Source: an uncultured Mediterraneibacter sp. (GTDB lineage: Bacteria > Bacillota > Clostridia > Lachnospirales > Lachnospiraceae). From it: a DNA stretch of 64,000 bases. The notes beneath the pieces are model-generated. The model was not told the DNA's origin and made no database searches. It saw only the letters and a program-made list of their open reading frames with translations. The stretch covers positions 102,937 through 166,936 of the forward strand of contig CALWQP010000001.1 of assembly GCA_944383695.1 (NCBI GenBank), given 5' to 3'. Below are positions 37,022 to 46,674 of this stretch, in pieces. The position numbers and the translations under genes are program-made. Positions within the stretch are counted from its first letter, which is position 1. Each line of letters starts with the position of its first letter.

Positions 37022-39205
37022 CTAACCGAAAATATCCATATTTACCCAGCGGCTTTCGAAGGGTTTCAGCTCCATTTTCATAGAGTTTCCTTCACCGTTG
37101 TAAATGACCGTATCCTGCTGCGCGCGGCTGTTGTTCAGCACGATAAATTTGCCCGCGTCCGGAAAAGCAGTACACTCTACGTTCAGGTTCTCGCTGTACC
37201 ATTTCTTCATCTCGCTCTCTTTTCCAGCCGCCCAGTACAGCGCGCGGAGGAGCAGACGGACATTTTCATCAGAATATTTCAGATCCGTCATGTACAGCCC
37301 CCGGCCTTTTCCATATGTATTCGCGGCCATGAGCACGTTGAACTCGTCCGCCAGGATCACGTCCGTGTCCATGGAATTGATGAACACGCCGTCTTTCTTG
37401 TGCATCATCTCTTCCTTTACAATACCGTCTTCCAGAAGGAAATGTTCTTTCGCGGGCTCAAAGGGCCATCTCGCCGTACTCTTGCTCGGTCCCATTTCCC
37501 TGTCCACGCCCAGCACGTCAAAGAGCTGGAAGAAATGTCCTTCATGCTGGCACGCGGTTGGATCGCCGATACCGATCAGGCCGCCGCCGTTGTATACGAA
37601 ATCGCGGATCAGCTCGGCAAGCTTTGTGTTCTTCCAGTACTCGCCGCCGCTCCATGAGGTATACGCGTCGCCCATGTTGATGATCACATCGATATCAGTG
37701 GGAATGTCGTTCTCAAGCACCTCGTCAAACGAGAGGAACGCAAGCTCCACGTTCATGCCGGACAGACACTCCTGGACGCCTCCCCTGTACGGCTTTGTCC
37801 AGTCGTTGATATCATCGTCGATCCAGGAACGGATCTTGCCCCATGCATTTAAAATGCCTACTTTAAAGGGTGCCATATATTTTTTGTACTGTCTTGCAGT
37901 GTCCTTGATGGTCCGGAATTCTTCCGCCAGCACAGCCACATAATCCATGAAATCCTGTCTGGTCACCGCAAGGCTCAAGTAACCACCGAAGCCAATGCGG
38001 TCCGCCGGGTTCTGCACCATGGCGCGGCGGATGCCCTTCCAGTACTTCTGGCAGTCTCCCACCGGATCGCCGTCCGGGAAGTTGGGCTTGCCTTCCAGGT
38101 TTACCGGGAAGAAATAAGGATAAAGCCTTACCTCCTTCACGATATCAGCCGGGATGTCCGCGATCCTTCTGAGCTCCACACCGCTCATGCACGGATTCAC
38201 GATGGCGTCCAGCCCGATGGACGGAAAATACTTCCCATAAGGCTCTGACCCGATATGATGGTCACAGTAGAACATCATAGTCTTTCTGCCCTTCGCGTGT
38301 ACGATGTCCACCCACTCTTTGGCAATATCAGCCACTGTCCTCTGGATAAAATCCATCCAGTCTCTGTATTTCTTCGTGGGAACGCTGTTGACGTCGCTCA
38401 TGGTCCCCGCCCGCACGATATCCTCGGGCTCAAGGGCGTAACCGTACTCTTTCTCAAACTGTTCCAGGGCAAGGGCGCTCGTACAGTCATGGTATCCGAT
38501 CCAGTCTCTGTACCGGTTTACAAGCTTCCCGTCTATCTGGTCAAAGTTGTTTGTAAAATGGTAGGCAAGAGAGGTAAACCTCACCACGTCTGTCTGGGGA
38601 TTTTTGTCCAGCCAGTCATTCAAAAACGCCTTGAGATGTTCTCTCGTCGCCGGCTGGTTCGGGTCCATGGGGCGCACGTGCTCCCCGGTCCAGCTGTTCG
38701 TCACATGATTGTACATGGACGTTGTATCCCAGATCTGATACGCGAGGAAGCTCACCGTATAAACATGGTATTTCTTTGCGCCTGTAATGGTCACAGTGGT
38801 CTTCTCTGCGTCATAGCTCCAGTTCTCCTCAGGCACCTTCTCGCCGGTGGTCCTGTCGTAGACTTCATACCATTTGCGGCTCGTCTCTCTGGCGTCCGGG
38901 CGGAACTGCTGATCAGACCATCCCTGCATGATATTGATAACAACTGTATCTCCAAAGGCAGTCACCGGGCTGGACATCAGAAATTTCTGCGTCAGCTCGT
39001 CCTCGTGCTCTCTCGCCCAGTCCTGGTCCGCGCGGGTCAGGCTCAGGGTGGAGTACACCTCCATACCGAGATCCCCGACACAGTCCGGCAGCTCGGTCCC
39101 ATCGCTGTTACGTACGGCGTCCGCCCCCCATTTGTCGGCAATCTCTTTTAAAAGATCGTCCATTCCCTGCTCTACCGGCAGAGTGATGCATCCTTTTGAA
39201 CTCAT
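37022..39205 (-). CDS. GH112 beta-1,3-galactosyl-N-acetylhexosamine phosphorylase family protein (divergent copy)
   Basis: Cytoplasmic phosphorylase of 727 residues. The start follows AGAGGAGGAAACAC. The N-terminus reads WGADAVRNSDGTELPD, and further GH112 landmarks are VYDRTTGEKV, TVSFLAYQIWDT, VVRFTSLAYHF, and FYCDHHIGSEPYG with the expected catalytic-acid Asp. A glutamine-amidotransferase-like central domain (FVYNGGGLIGIGDPTA) and a C-terminal beta domain follow. Family members cleave galacto-N-biose, lacto-N-biose or galactosyl-rhamnose with phosphate to give galactose 1-phosphate. The sequence around the active site (NPCMSGVELRRIADIP) departs from the Bifidobacterium enzyme more than the copy at 51530-53692 does, so its acceptor may differ. 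Confidence 0.9.
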   Translation of the reverse strand: MSSKGCITLPVEQGMDDLLKEIADKWGADAVRNSDGTELPDCVGDLGMEVYSTLSLTRADQDWAREHEDELTQKFLMSSPVTAFGDTVVINIMQGWSDQQFRPDARETSRKWYEVYDRTTGEKVPEENWSYDAEKTTVTITGAKKYHVYTVSFLAYQIWDTTSMYNHVTNSWTGEHVRPMDPNQPATREHLKAFLNDWLDKNPQTDVVRFTSLAYHFTNNFDQIDGKLVNRYRDWIGYHDCTSALALEQFEKEYGYALEPEDIVRAGTMSDVNSVPTKKYRDWMDFIQRTVADIAKEWVDIVHAKGRKTMMFYCDHHIGSEPYGKYFPSIGLDAIVNPCMSGVELRRIADIPADIVKEVRLYPYFFPVNLEGKPNFPDGDPVGDCQKYWKGIRRAMVQNPADRIGFGGYLSLAVTRQDFMDYVAVLAEEFRTIKDTARQYKKYMAPFKVGILNAWGKIRSWIDDDINDWTKPYRGGVQECLSGMNVELAFLSFDEVLENDIPTDIDVIINMGDAYTSWSGGEYWKNTKLAELIRDFVYNGGGLIGIGDPTACQHEGHFFQLFDVLGVDREMGPSKSTARWPFEPAKEHFLLEDGIVKEEMMHKKDGVFINSMDTDVILADEFNVLMAANTYGKGRGLYMTDLKYSDENVRLLLRALYWAAGKESEMKKWYSENLNVECTAFPDAGKFIVLNNSRAQQDTVIYNGEGNSMKMELKPFESRWVNMDIFG

Positions 39206-39238
39206 TGTGTTTCCTCCTCTTTCTGTGCTGCTGCAGCA

Positions 39239-40183
39239 CTACCATCCTTTATATATTGATATTTTATAATCAGCAAGCTTTCCCGACTTCTGCCGCCTCC
39301 ACTGTCCCGGAGACATTTTCACCAGCTTTTTAAAATTCCTGTTAAAAGTAGACGCCGTTGGGAATCCCACCTTCTCGCGTATCTCCTCCACACTGTCTGA
39401 AGTCTCTGTGAGCAGGATGCAGGCCTTCTGTATGCGCACCATATTGACATACTCCAGAGGTGTCGCATGGGTGATCTTCTCAAAGATCCTCCGAAAGTGC
39501 GTCTCGCTCACATGGCACATCTCCGCCAGCGCCGAGACCCGGATTTCCTCCCTGTAATGTCCGGCGATATATTCCATAGCCTTCAGCACCCGTCCTTCGC
39601 CCTGATCCTCTTCCTTCTCAAAGTTCTGCTGGACGGCGTCGTCTTCATGCGCCGCTCTGGTGATTTCCGTCAGCAGAGCCAGAAGATAACCGTTCACGCT
39701 TTCTTTGTAAAACTCCTTCTGGCCGCGCATTTCCTCCATGATACCGGCGATGAGCCCCGCCATTTTCCGGTCCTGGCCAAAGGTGCCGACAAAGGCTTTC
39801 TGTTCCACCCGCTTCCGTATTCTTTCCGCCATAGCCGGCTTTTCTCTGTACTGCCTTTTCAGGAATCCCTCTACATCGATAAACAGGTATTCCCACCGGC
39901 TGATCATATTGTTCCTGCTCCTTGTGCAGTGGGGAAAGTTCCTCGGTATGACCGTAAACACTTCTCCCTGATAGCCGTACTCCCGGTCCCCCAGGATCAT
40001 ACTGCCTTCTCCGTAGTAGCAGTAGCCGATTTCCAGATAATTGTGGAAATGCATCGCATCCGTGCCGTAATTTAAGATCCACCTTTCGCCAAGGAGGGCG
40101 ATCAAATATGTATCTGTTGGTATTTCATAGTATCGGAATTCCAGATCCTGTCCGCTTTTTTGCTGCTTTTTATTGTCTTCCAT
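39239..40183 (-). CDS. AraC family transcriptional regulator (module A)
   Basis: Regulator of 314 residues. Residues 1-150 form a cupin-like sensing domain (AMHFHNYLEIGYCYYGEGSM), and residues 205-305 hold two helix-turn-helix motifs, with VSALAEMCHVSETHFRRIFE and the second motif ending FPTASTFNRNFKKLV. The ribosome site is weak. It lies between GH20 and GH112 on the same strand, 34 bases before GH112, and is the obvious candidate to activate module A. No signal peptide. The effector is probably a mono- or disaccharide of the pathway, which cannot be read from the sequence. Confidence 0.92.
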   Translation of the reverse strand: MEDNKKQQKSGQDLEFRYYEIPTDTYLIALLGERWILNYGTDAMHFHNYLEIGYCYYGEGSMILGDREYGYQGEVFTVIPRNFPHCTRSRNNMISRWEYLFIDVEGFLKRQYREKPAMAERIRKRVEQKAFVGTFGQDRKMAGLIAGIMEEMRGQKEFYKESVNGYLLALLTEITRAAHEDDAVQQNFEKEEDQGEGRVLKAMEYIAGHYREEIRVSALAEMCHVSETHFRRIFEKITHATPLEYVNMVRIQKACILLTETSDSVEEIREKVGFPTASTFNRNFKKLVKMSPGQWRRQKSGKLADYKISIYKGW

Positions 40184-40306
40184 GCTCTTTACACCACAAT
40201 CACTGTCATTTTGTCCAACGTTCTTCCGATGTGTCTATCATAACACAAGTCTGCCTCGTTTTATAGCCATAAACGCACCTGTTTTATGCAATTTCGACCA
40301 TTTGTC

Positions 40307-42253
40307 TCAGACGCCCTTTATATTGCCGGCGCTGACGATATTTTCCCACAGATTGCAGGAGGGAACCAGTCTCTCCCCGGCCTCTCCCGGCAGATAGAAA
40401 AGCCGTTCCTCTTCCAGTTCCTCAATCCTTTCCACTCTGCCGTCCAGCCAGGAGCCGATCCTCTTTTTGGCGGAAGCAAGCCGCGCCGCCACACCGGAGA
40501 TGCGGATGTCCAGCACTTCAAAGCCGTTCGGCCTGTACTCCTGAAACCAGAGGTTCTCTCTTTCCTGCTTCAGTTCATTTACCACGCGAATCAGCTCCGG
40601 CAGCTCTTCTGAAGCGATCTTCCCGAGAGTTTCCCTGTCCCCTTCCAGATAAGCGTTTCTTATCCTAGTTCCCAGGGTGCTCTTGGACGCGTCTGCCAGG
40701 GCAAGCAGACGGTAATACCGATAGAGCCCTTTCATCTTCCCGGCCCGCTCCCCGGCGTCTCCCAGCCTCTCCGCCAGACGGGCATAGTATTCCGGAAGAT
40801 CCATATCCTCAAACTGCCGGTCAAATATGCCTACAAGAGGATCCTGATAAAAAATCGTTTTGGACGGATTTGCAAATTTTTCATTATGCTCCCCTGTCCC
40901 CGGTATATTGTCAAAGCGGCTCAGAAGAAGGAGGTCCTCCCAGGACTCGCCGCAGATCATCCGCATCACCTTTTCCATCCGTTCTCCGTCCGGCTCTTCC
41001 CCATACATATATGCGCTGTACGCCGCGATCATGGGAAGCCCGGCTGCCGCCGGAGTCTCAGCTCCGTTATCCAGCCAGAGCGTCAGAAAGGTATCCTCCA
41101 CTCCCGCCTCTTTTATCCCCGCGAACGCCGCTTTCGCGGCATCGACCGCCTTGGCGTAATTGGGCGCCAGTCCGTTCCAGATCCAGGCGGCTCCGGCAAA
41201 ACACACCTTATCAGTCAGCTTTTTGTGAAGCCTTGCCATCCGGGCGTACCGTTCCCTCTCATGGCTTTCGTAATCCCAGTACACCAGGGTCACAGAGCGG
41301 TCCGGCCGCTCATCCATGGGCCATTCGTAGTCCGCCGGCACATTGTAATAATCCCCGCTCCCGGCGCCCACAAAAAACATATCGCTCCAGATCATGGGCT
41401 CCAGATCATATTTCCTGCAGAGCTCCAGCACCCGGTCCAGATGCCGCTTGATCAGCGCCCCCTGTTCAGGGACGCCGTTTTTCCTCCTGTAATTGCCATA
41501 TCCCAGGTAGAACGCCTCGTCCATACCCAGGTGGATCTTCCTGGACGTGTACATCCCGCTCAGGGACTTCAGCATAGCGTCAATGAGCTGGTAAGTCTTC
41601 TCCTCTTCCGCGATGAGGATGTCCTCGTCGTCCCGGTATTCCATCATGGCGGGCCAGCGCAGCACAGTGCGCAGGTGAGCCAGCGTCTGCACGCAGGGGA
41701 TCATCTCAATGCCGAACATGGCGGCATAGGCGTCGCACTCCTTTATCTCTTCTTTTTTATACCGTCCTCTCAGGGCGCCGAAGTAAGGATATCCTTCTAC
41801 TTCGTAGGTGTCCTCCGTATAAAGGAACAGCCTGCTGTAGCCCAGGAGAGCCATCTGCCGGATGCGCTCTTTGACCGTCTCCACCCGCAGCACGCCATTC
41901 CTGGAACAATCGAACATAAGGCCGTGGCGACCGGCGCAGCCTGCTTTTTCCGCAGCCCTGCTGCCAAGGAGAAACTCCCCGAGCCCCCGGAAGAATCCGG
42001 CGGCAGACCCATAGGTGAGGAGCGTCCGTTCTGCCTCCCGCTCCAGACGAAAGGCAGCATGCTCCATCTGAAGGTCCAGCCTCCCATCCAGCACAGACGC
42101 ACTCTTTCTGCCGGCTTCCCCTCTGACCGCTTCCTTGCTGCCCGCTTCCTCTGCCGGGACTTCCCGCAGCAGCTCCCAGTCTCGTTCCGCGAGAAGGGCT
42201 CTGACCGCCTCTTTTTCGATTCCTTCTATATTTCCGAGATATATTTTTTTCAT
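40307..42253 (-). CDS. GH20 beta-N-acetylhexosaminidase, cytoplasmic
   Basis: Exo-acting hexosaminidase of 648 residues without a signal peptide. The start follows AGAGGAAGG. Residues 1-110 form a small alpha/beta N-domain. The TIM barrel starts at GLMFDCSRNGVLRVETV and contains RLFLYTEDTYEVEGYPYFG, IEMIPCVQTLAHL and the catalytic pair in IHLGMDEAF, where the adjacent Asp-Glu work by substrate-assisted catalysis. This shorter motif set matches the GH20 branch of Paenibacillus Hex1 and Streptococcus GH20C rather than secreted chitobiases. It probably trims GlcNAc or GalNAc from imported oligosaccharides before or after phosphorolysis by GH112. It is the first gene of module A. Confidence 0.88.
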   Translation of the reverse strand: MKKIYLGNIEGIEKEAVRALLAERDWELLREVPAEEAGSKEAVRGEAGRKSASVLDGRLDLQMEHAAFRLEREAERTLLTYGSAAGFFRGLGEFLLGSRAAEKAGCAGRHGLMFDCSRNGVLRVETVKERIRQMALLGYSRLFLYTEDTYEVEGYPYFGALRGRYKKEEIKECDAYAAMFGIEMIPCVQTLAHLRTVLRWPAMMEYRDDEDILIAEEEKTYQLIDAMLKSLSGMYTSRKIHLGMDEAFYLGYGNYRRKNGVPEQGALIKRHLDRVLELCRKYDLEPMIWSDMFFVGAGSGDYYNVPADYEWPMDERPDRSVTLVYWDYESHERERYARMARLHKKLTDKVCFAGAAWIWNGLAPNYAKAVDAAKAAFAGIKEAGVEDTFLTLWLDNGAETPAAAGLPMIAAYSAYMYGEEPDGERMEKVMRMICGESWEDLLLLSRFDNIPGTGEHNEKFANPSKTIFYQDPLVGIFDRQFEDMDLPEYYARLAERLGDAGERAGKMKGLYRYYRLLALADASKSTLGTRIRNAYLEGDRETLGKIASEELPELIRVVNELKQERENLWFQEYRPNGFEVLDIRISGVAARLASAKKRIGSWLDGRVERIEELEEERLFYLPGEAGERLVPSCNLWENIVSAGNIKGV

Positions 42254-42368
42254 AGTATATGGCCTTCCTCTTGCTTTTCTTGTATTGATGTTTTATCATG
42301 ATTTTCAGTTTCGTTCAATAGTTAAGTAATCTTACTGACAAATATACACAGGAAAGGATATCAGAAAA

Positions 42369-43289
42369 ATGAAAAATGAAAACAAAAACGGCTGCATGTG
42401 GTACGACACAGACGGCAATCCAATCCAGGCTCACGCCGGCATGATCCTCTGTCACAAGGATACTTATTACTGGTATGGGCAGAACATGGGCGGGGAGACC
42501 GACCGCAGGGACACCGGGCTCCACAGAGTAGATTTTATCGGATTTTCCTGCTACTCTTCCACAGACTGCGTCCACTGGAAAAACGAGGGACTCGTGCTGT
42601 CCGCCTGCAGCGAGCCAGGACATCCGCTCCACCCGGACCGCGTAGGCGAACGTCCGAAAGTCCTCTACAACGAGCAGACCAGAAAATTCGTCCTCTGGTT
42701 CCACCTGGACTCTTCCGACTATTTCACTGCCCACGCCGGTGTGGCGGTGGCAGACTCGCCCACAGGGCCGTTCCGGTTCATCCGGGAGATCAGCCCCAAC
42801 GGTTATGACTGCCGGGATATGACGCTCTTTAGGGACACAGACGGAAAAGCCTATCTCATCTACAGCTCTGACTGGAACAAAACGCTGCGCATCGCACAGC
42901 TCACAGACGATTTCCTGGATGTGAACGGCGTCTTCAGCCATGCTTTCCCGGAGCAGGAAAGAGAGGCCCCGGCGATTTTTACAAAAAACGGCGTGTATTA
43001 CATGATCACTTCCGGATGCACAGGATGGGACCCCAACAACGCCCTTTTCGGGACTTCCAAAAATATCTTTTCCGGCTGGAAGCTGATCGGCGACCCATGT
43101 ACAGGTGAAAATGCGCGCCAGACTTATTTCGGGCAGAGCACTTACATCTTCGAAAAAGACGGCGTCCACTACCTCATGCTGGACCACTGGAAACCAGACG
43201 ATCTGCAGATGTCGGGATACAGCATCCTGCCCATCCAGACAGAAAAGGGACATCTCACCATCGCGTTCCAGGAATACACAGACCTTTAG
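42369..43289 (+). CDS. GH43-family glycoside hydrolase (galactan-active subgroup-like)
   Basis: Five-bladed propeller hydrolase of 306 residues, cytoplasmic. The start follows AAAGGATATCAGAAAA. The N-terminus reads DTDGNPIQAHAGMILCHKDT, typical of GH43 subgroups that include exo-beta-1,3-galactanases (GH43_24/34), and ERPKVLYNEQTRKFVLWFH is a hallmark of that branch. CRDMTLFRDTDGKAYLIYSS carries an Asp, and EREAPAIFTKNGVYYMITSG the probable acid Glu. The usual N-terminal catalytic Asp is not obvious, a feature reported for some members of these subgroups. It reads divergently from the GH20 gene with 115 bases between. Beta-1,3-linked galactose is a plausible target. Confidence 0.82.
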   Translation: MKNENKNGCMWYDTDGNPIQAHAGMILCHKDTYYWYGQNMGGETDRRDTGLHRVDFIGFSCYSSTDCVHWKNEGLVLSACSEPGHPLHPDRVGERPKVLYNEQTRKFVLWFHLDSSDYFTAHAGVAVADSPTGPFRFIREISPNGYDCRDMTLFRDTDGKAYLIYSSDWNKTLRIAQLTDDFLDVNGVFSHAFPEQEREAPAIFTKNGVYYMITSGCTGWDPNNALFGTSKNIFSGWKLIGDPCTGENARQTYFGQSTYIFEKDGVHYLMLDHWKPDDLQMSGYSILPIQTEKGHLTIAFQEYTDL

Positions 43290-43296
43290 GCTCGTC

Positions 43297-44085
43297 TCAT
43301 GCGAATTTGACCGCATTGTAAATATTGATCACAACGATCACTGCCATGAGAAAGATGAAAAGTTTGTTCACGCCCTCTTCGCTGATCTTTTTGTTGATCC
43401 TGCTGCCGATGGCACCGCCCATGATACCGCCCGCGATCATCAGGACAAGGTAGGAGAGCCTGATATCCGGGACAGTACCTGTGACGCAGGTCTGCACAAA
43501 GCTGGTGATCTGGGAAAACATAATGATATAGAGAGAGCTCAGCGCCGCTTCCTTAGTGGACATGGAGAAGAAGTATCCCAGCACTACCAGATTGATAGGA
43601 CCTCCTCCGATCCCCAGGAAACTGGACATGACTCCAAGCACAAATCCAATGACTGCGCACAGCCAGAGCTGTGTGCAGTTTTTTGTATGTATCTTTTGTT
43701 TATAGAGAGTATAGACCAGCGTGCCCAGCGTTATGATCGTGAGAACGATCGCCTGGGTCATGCCTACAAGATCTTCATTTCCAACTGCGTCTTTCAGCCC
43801 CTGGAACATGGCTTTTCCCGCCATGCCCCCCACGGCCGCGCCGACAGCCAGGGCGGTGGATATCCGCACATTCATCGTGGCAGTTCCCGCCCGCAGATTT
43901 TTATAGACAGACACAAGTGACATGGCAAGCACCGTGCAGCCTGACAGAAAACTGATGCTGCTGACTCCCATGATACCGGTCGCGTCCAGCACAGGCTTGA
44001 TGATCACTCCTCCCCCTATCCCACAGATCGATCCCGCGGTGCATGACAGGATGCTCACCGCAAAAACCACAAAAAACATAGCCAT
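43297..44085 (-). CDS. TauE/SafE family anion exporter
   Basis: Membrane protein of 262 residues. The start at 44085 follows AAAGAGAGGTCAG; a longer frame from 44142 has no ribosome site. There are two repeated halves, each opening with a glycine-rich motif: CGIGGGVIIKPVL in the first and LGIGGGPINLVVLGYF in the second, characteristic of TauE/SafE proteins. About eight membrane segments are predicted. Family members export sulfite, sulfoacetate or other sulfur-containing anions. The gene is convergent with the GH43 gene and divergent from a sulfatase, so a role in removing sulfate or a related anion released by the sulfatases is suggested by position only. Confidence 0.9.
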   Translation of the reverse strand: MAMFFVVFAVSILSCTAGSICGIGGGVIIKPVLDATGIMGVSSISFLSGCTVLAMSLVSVYKNLRAGTATMNVRISTALAVGAAVGGMAGKAMFQGLKDAVGNEDLVGMTQAIVLTIITLGTLVYTLYKQKIHTKNCTQLWLCAVIGFVLGVMSSFLGIGGGPINLVVLGYFFSMSTKEAALSSLYIIMFSQITSFVQTCVTGTVPDIRLSYLVLMIAGGIMGGAIGSRINKKISEEGVNKLFIFLMAVIVVINIYNAVKFA

Positions 44086-44259
44086 TGTTTCTGACCTCTC
44101 TTTCCTTTTACGTGTCTTCTCATTATACTCCGTTTTTCTCATTTCAGCTACTTCTATCCTGTTTTTCTTTGCCAGCTTTTCTTCGCTTGCTTTTCCACAT
44201 GGATTGTATTATTGTAAAGTCAGACATCATTTTCTATGGGCAGAAAAGAAGGAGACACA

Positions 44260-45723
44260 ATGAATAAAAAACCAAATATCATTTTACTTATGACAGACCA
44301 ACTCAGGGGAGACTGCATGGGGTACGCCGGACACCCGGATGTGAAGACCCCCTATCTCGATACTCTCGCCTCACAGGGCGTTAATTTTGACCGCGCCTAC
44401 AGCGCATGCCCGAGCTGCATCGCGGCGAGAGCCGCCCTGCACACCGGCATGGAACAGAGCCGCCACGGAAGGGTCGGCTATGAAGACAATATCCCCTGGA
44501 GATACGAGCATACCCTTGCCGGCGAACTGACAAAAGCCGGCTACTACACACAGTGCGTAGGCAAGATGCACGTCCATCCCCTGCGGAATTACCTGGGCTT
44601 CCACAACGTGGACCTGCACGACGGATATCTCCACGCCGCGCGCTATGGGAGCGTGCCCTGCCGCGAGTCCCAGTTCGTAGCGGACGATTACTTCCACTGG
44701 CTGAAGCAGGAGCTGGGCGCCGACGCGGACGTGACGGATACAGGCATAGAGTGCAACAGTTATGTTGCCCGCCCATGGATGTATGAGGAAAAATACCACC
44801 CCACCAACTGGGTGACGGACCGCTGCCTGGATTTCCTCCGAAGGAAAGATCCGAACCGGCCCTTCTTCCTGATGGCCTCCTATCTGCGCCCTCATCCGCC
44901 CTTCGACGCGCCTCAGTATTACTTTGACCTGTATCGTGACAAAGACCTGCGCAAGCCCTTTGTAGGAACATGGGAGAGCGACGAGTACCTGAACCGGGAC
45001 GGCCGTATCTTTGACTCAAAGACAGGCCCCATTGACGAGGAACTGATCCGCCAGGCACAGGTTGGCTACTACGCCTGCGTCACCCATCTGGACCACCAGA
45101 TCGGCAGGCTGATCATGGCCCTTATCGAACAGGAGGTCTATGACGATACCATTATCCTTTTCACCGCGGATCATGGAGAAGAACTGTGCGACCACCATAT
45201 GTTCCGGAAGTCAAGACCCTATGAGGGAAGCTGCCATATCCCATTCCTGATATGGGCAGGGAAAAATGTCACCCTGGACATCAGCGCCTCCGGCGTATGC
45301 CACAGCATCGTGGAGCTCCGGGACGTCATGCCCACTCTCCTGTCAGCAGCCAGAGCGGAAATCCCTTCATCCGTAGACGGAAAGGATCTCCTGCCGCTGG
45401 CGGCCAGACCGGAACGCTCCGTGCGCCCATGGCTCCACGGAGAGCACTCTTACGGCGAATACTCCAACCATTGGATCGTCACAGAGACAGACAAATACAT
45501 CTGGCACACTGTCAGCGGGCGGGAGCAGTACTTCAGCCTGAAGGATGACCCCCATGAGCTGACAGATCTAATAAGCGACAAAAAGTCCAAAGAAAGGATT
45601 TCATATCTTCGTTCATGCCTGATCGATGTGCTGAAAGACCGGCCAGAAGGATTTACAGACGGTACCAGACTTATTCCGGGCCGTCCCTATCCCGAGACCC
45701 TGGACCACATAAAAAACAGCTAG
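44260..45723 (+). CDS. Cys-type sulfatase, cytoplasmic
   Basis: Sulfatase of 487 residues that hydrolyses a sulfate ester, probably on a glycan. The start at 44260 follows AAGGAGACAC; there is no signal peptide. It begins KPNIILLMTDQLRGDCMG, giving an N-terminal metal-binding Asp. The modification site is CIAARAALHTG, a C-x-A-x-R type motif in which Cys is converted to formylglycine by an anaerobic maturase that is not in this window. FTADHGEELCDHH supplies further calcium ligands. It lies 175 bases from the TauE/SafE gene and is followed by an AraC regulator on the same strand. The substrate position on the sugar cannot be told. Confidence 0.92.
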   Translation: MNKKPNIILLMTDQLRGDCMGYAGHPDVKTPYLDTLASQGVNFDRAYSACPSCIAARAALHTGMEQSRHGRVGYEDNIPWRYEHTLAGELTKAGYYTQCVGKMHVHPLRNYLGFHNVDLHDGYLHAARYGSVPCRESQFVADDYFHWLKQELGADADVTDTGIECNSYVARPWMYEEKYHPTNWVTDRCLDFLRRKDPNRPFFLMASYLRPHPPFDAPQYYFDLYRDKDLRKPFVGTWESDEYLNRDGRIFDSKTGPIDEELIRQAQVGYYACVTHLDHQIGRLIMALIEQEVYDDTIILFTADHGEELCDHHMFRKSRPYEGSCHIPFLIWAGKNVTLDISASGVCHSIVELRDVMPTLLSAARAEIPSSVDGKDLLPLAARPERSVRPWLHGEHSYGEYSNHWIVTETDKYIWHTVSGREQYFSLKDDPHELTDLISDKKSKERISYLRSCLIDVLKDRPEGFTDGTRLIPGRPYPETLDHIKNS

Positions 45724-45771
45724 AGCATACCTGTTTATAAAGCATACAAGTTTACTGAAAAGGAGGAATTC

Positions 45772-46605
45772 ATGAGCCACAGACAGTATTCCATCCAGAG
45801 TCCGAAATTAGAAAAGCTGAACGCATGGCTTCTGTCTATCACTTTTTCCAAAGATGAAAAAGATTGGAAGAGTGTTTTCCACACTCACCACTTTACCGAG
45901 CTCTTTTTCGTTGTCAACGGAGAAGGCAATTTTCTCTTCCGTGACAAAACGTACCGCATAAAAGCCGGAGACCTCGTCATCATCCCTCCCTATATGGAAC
46001 ATACAGAGCAGTCCATCAAGGGAACGCCTCTCGAGTATTACGTGATCGGGGTGGACGGCGTCTCTTTCCAGCACGCGGATGACCAGACAAATGTACAGGT
46101 CTTCTGCAATTTCAGCAACAAATCGCTGATCGCGGACCTCCTGGGACAGATGCTCTATGAGGTACGCAACCCCGCCTACGGTTCTGACAAGATCTGCCAG
46201 AACCTGCTGGAAATCCTGCTCCTGAGGATCATCCGTTACCAGCATGTGATCCCGGTGCCCCTCACGTCCACGTACATGACGAAGGAATGCGCCCGCATCA
46301 AGGAATTCCTGGACAGCAACTACTCGGAACACATTACACTGGACACACTGACAGAACTGACGCACATGAATAAATACTATATGGCACACTCATTTGCCAA
46401 ATACACCGGCAAATCGCCCATCCAGTATCTGAATCAGCGCCGCATGGAGGCTGCGTGCACCCTTTTGAAAGACACAGACCACTCGATCGCCTCCATTTCT
46501 GCATCTGTTGGTTTTTCCTCCCAGTCCTACTTCACGCAGGCGTTCCGAAAAAAATACGGCATGACGCCAATCAAGTACCGCCAGCAGAATGCGCCGGATA
46601 CATAA
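45772..46605 (+). CDS. AraC family transcriptional regulator
   Basis: Regulator of 277 residues. Residues 1-110 form a cupin sensing domain (HTHHFTELFFVVNGEGNFLF, DLVIIPPYMEH), and residues 180-275 are the two helix-turn-helix motifs, the first including LDTLTELTHMNKYYMAHSFA and the second SVGFSSQSYFTQAFRKKYG followed by the common TPIKYR. The ATG follows AAAAGGAGGAATTC. It lies 48 bases after the sulfatase gene on the same strand and probably controls that operon and perhaps nearby genes. Confidence 0.93.
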   Translation: MSHRQYSIQSPKLEKLNAWLLSITFSKDEKDWKSVFHTHHFTELFFVVNGEGNFLFRDKTYRIKAGDLVIIPPYMEHTEQSIKGTPLEYYVIGVDGVSFQHADDQTNVQVFCNFSNKSLIADLLGQMLYEVRNPAYGSDKICQNLLEILLLRIIRYQHVIPVPLTSTYMTKECARIKEFLDSNYSEHITLDTLTELTHMNKYYMAHSFAKYTGKSPIQYLNQRRMEAACTLLKDTDHSIASISASVGFSSQSYFTQAFRKKYGMTPIKYRQQNAPDT

Positions 46606-46638
46606 TATACAGAACCATGTTCTTAGAGTAAATGCAGC

Positions 46639-46667
46639 AGCCCGGATGACCTCTTGTCATCCGGGCT
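46639..46667. terminator. Bidirectional hairpin between convergent genes
   Basis: AGCCCGGATGAC and GTCATCCGGGCT form a perfect 12-base stem around a five-base loop, placed between the convergent AraC and sulfatase genes. It lacks a strong T run on either side, but position and stem strength support a terminator for both. Confidence 0.65.
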
Positions 46668-46674
46668 GACGCGC

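Noticed and set aside
40886..42301. Long open frame (471 codons) on the plus strand opposite GH20.
   Set aside because: It lies wholly antisense to a well-supported GH20 gene, has no ribosome site and no recognisable domain. High GC at third codon positions of the real gene explains it. The same applies to plus-strand frames at 9121-10413, 11449-12534 and 51467-52864.
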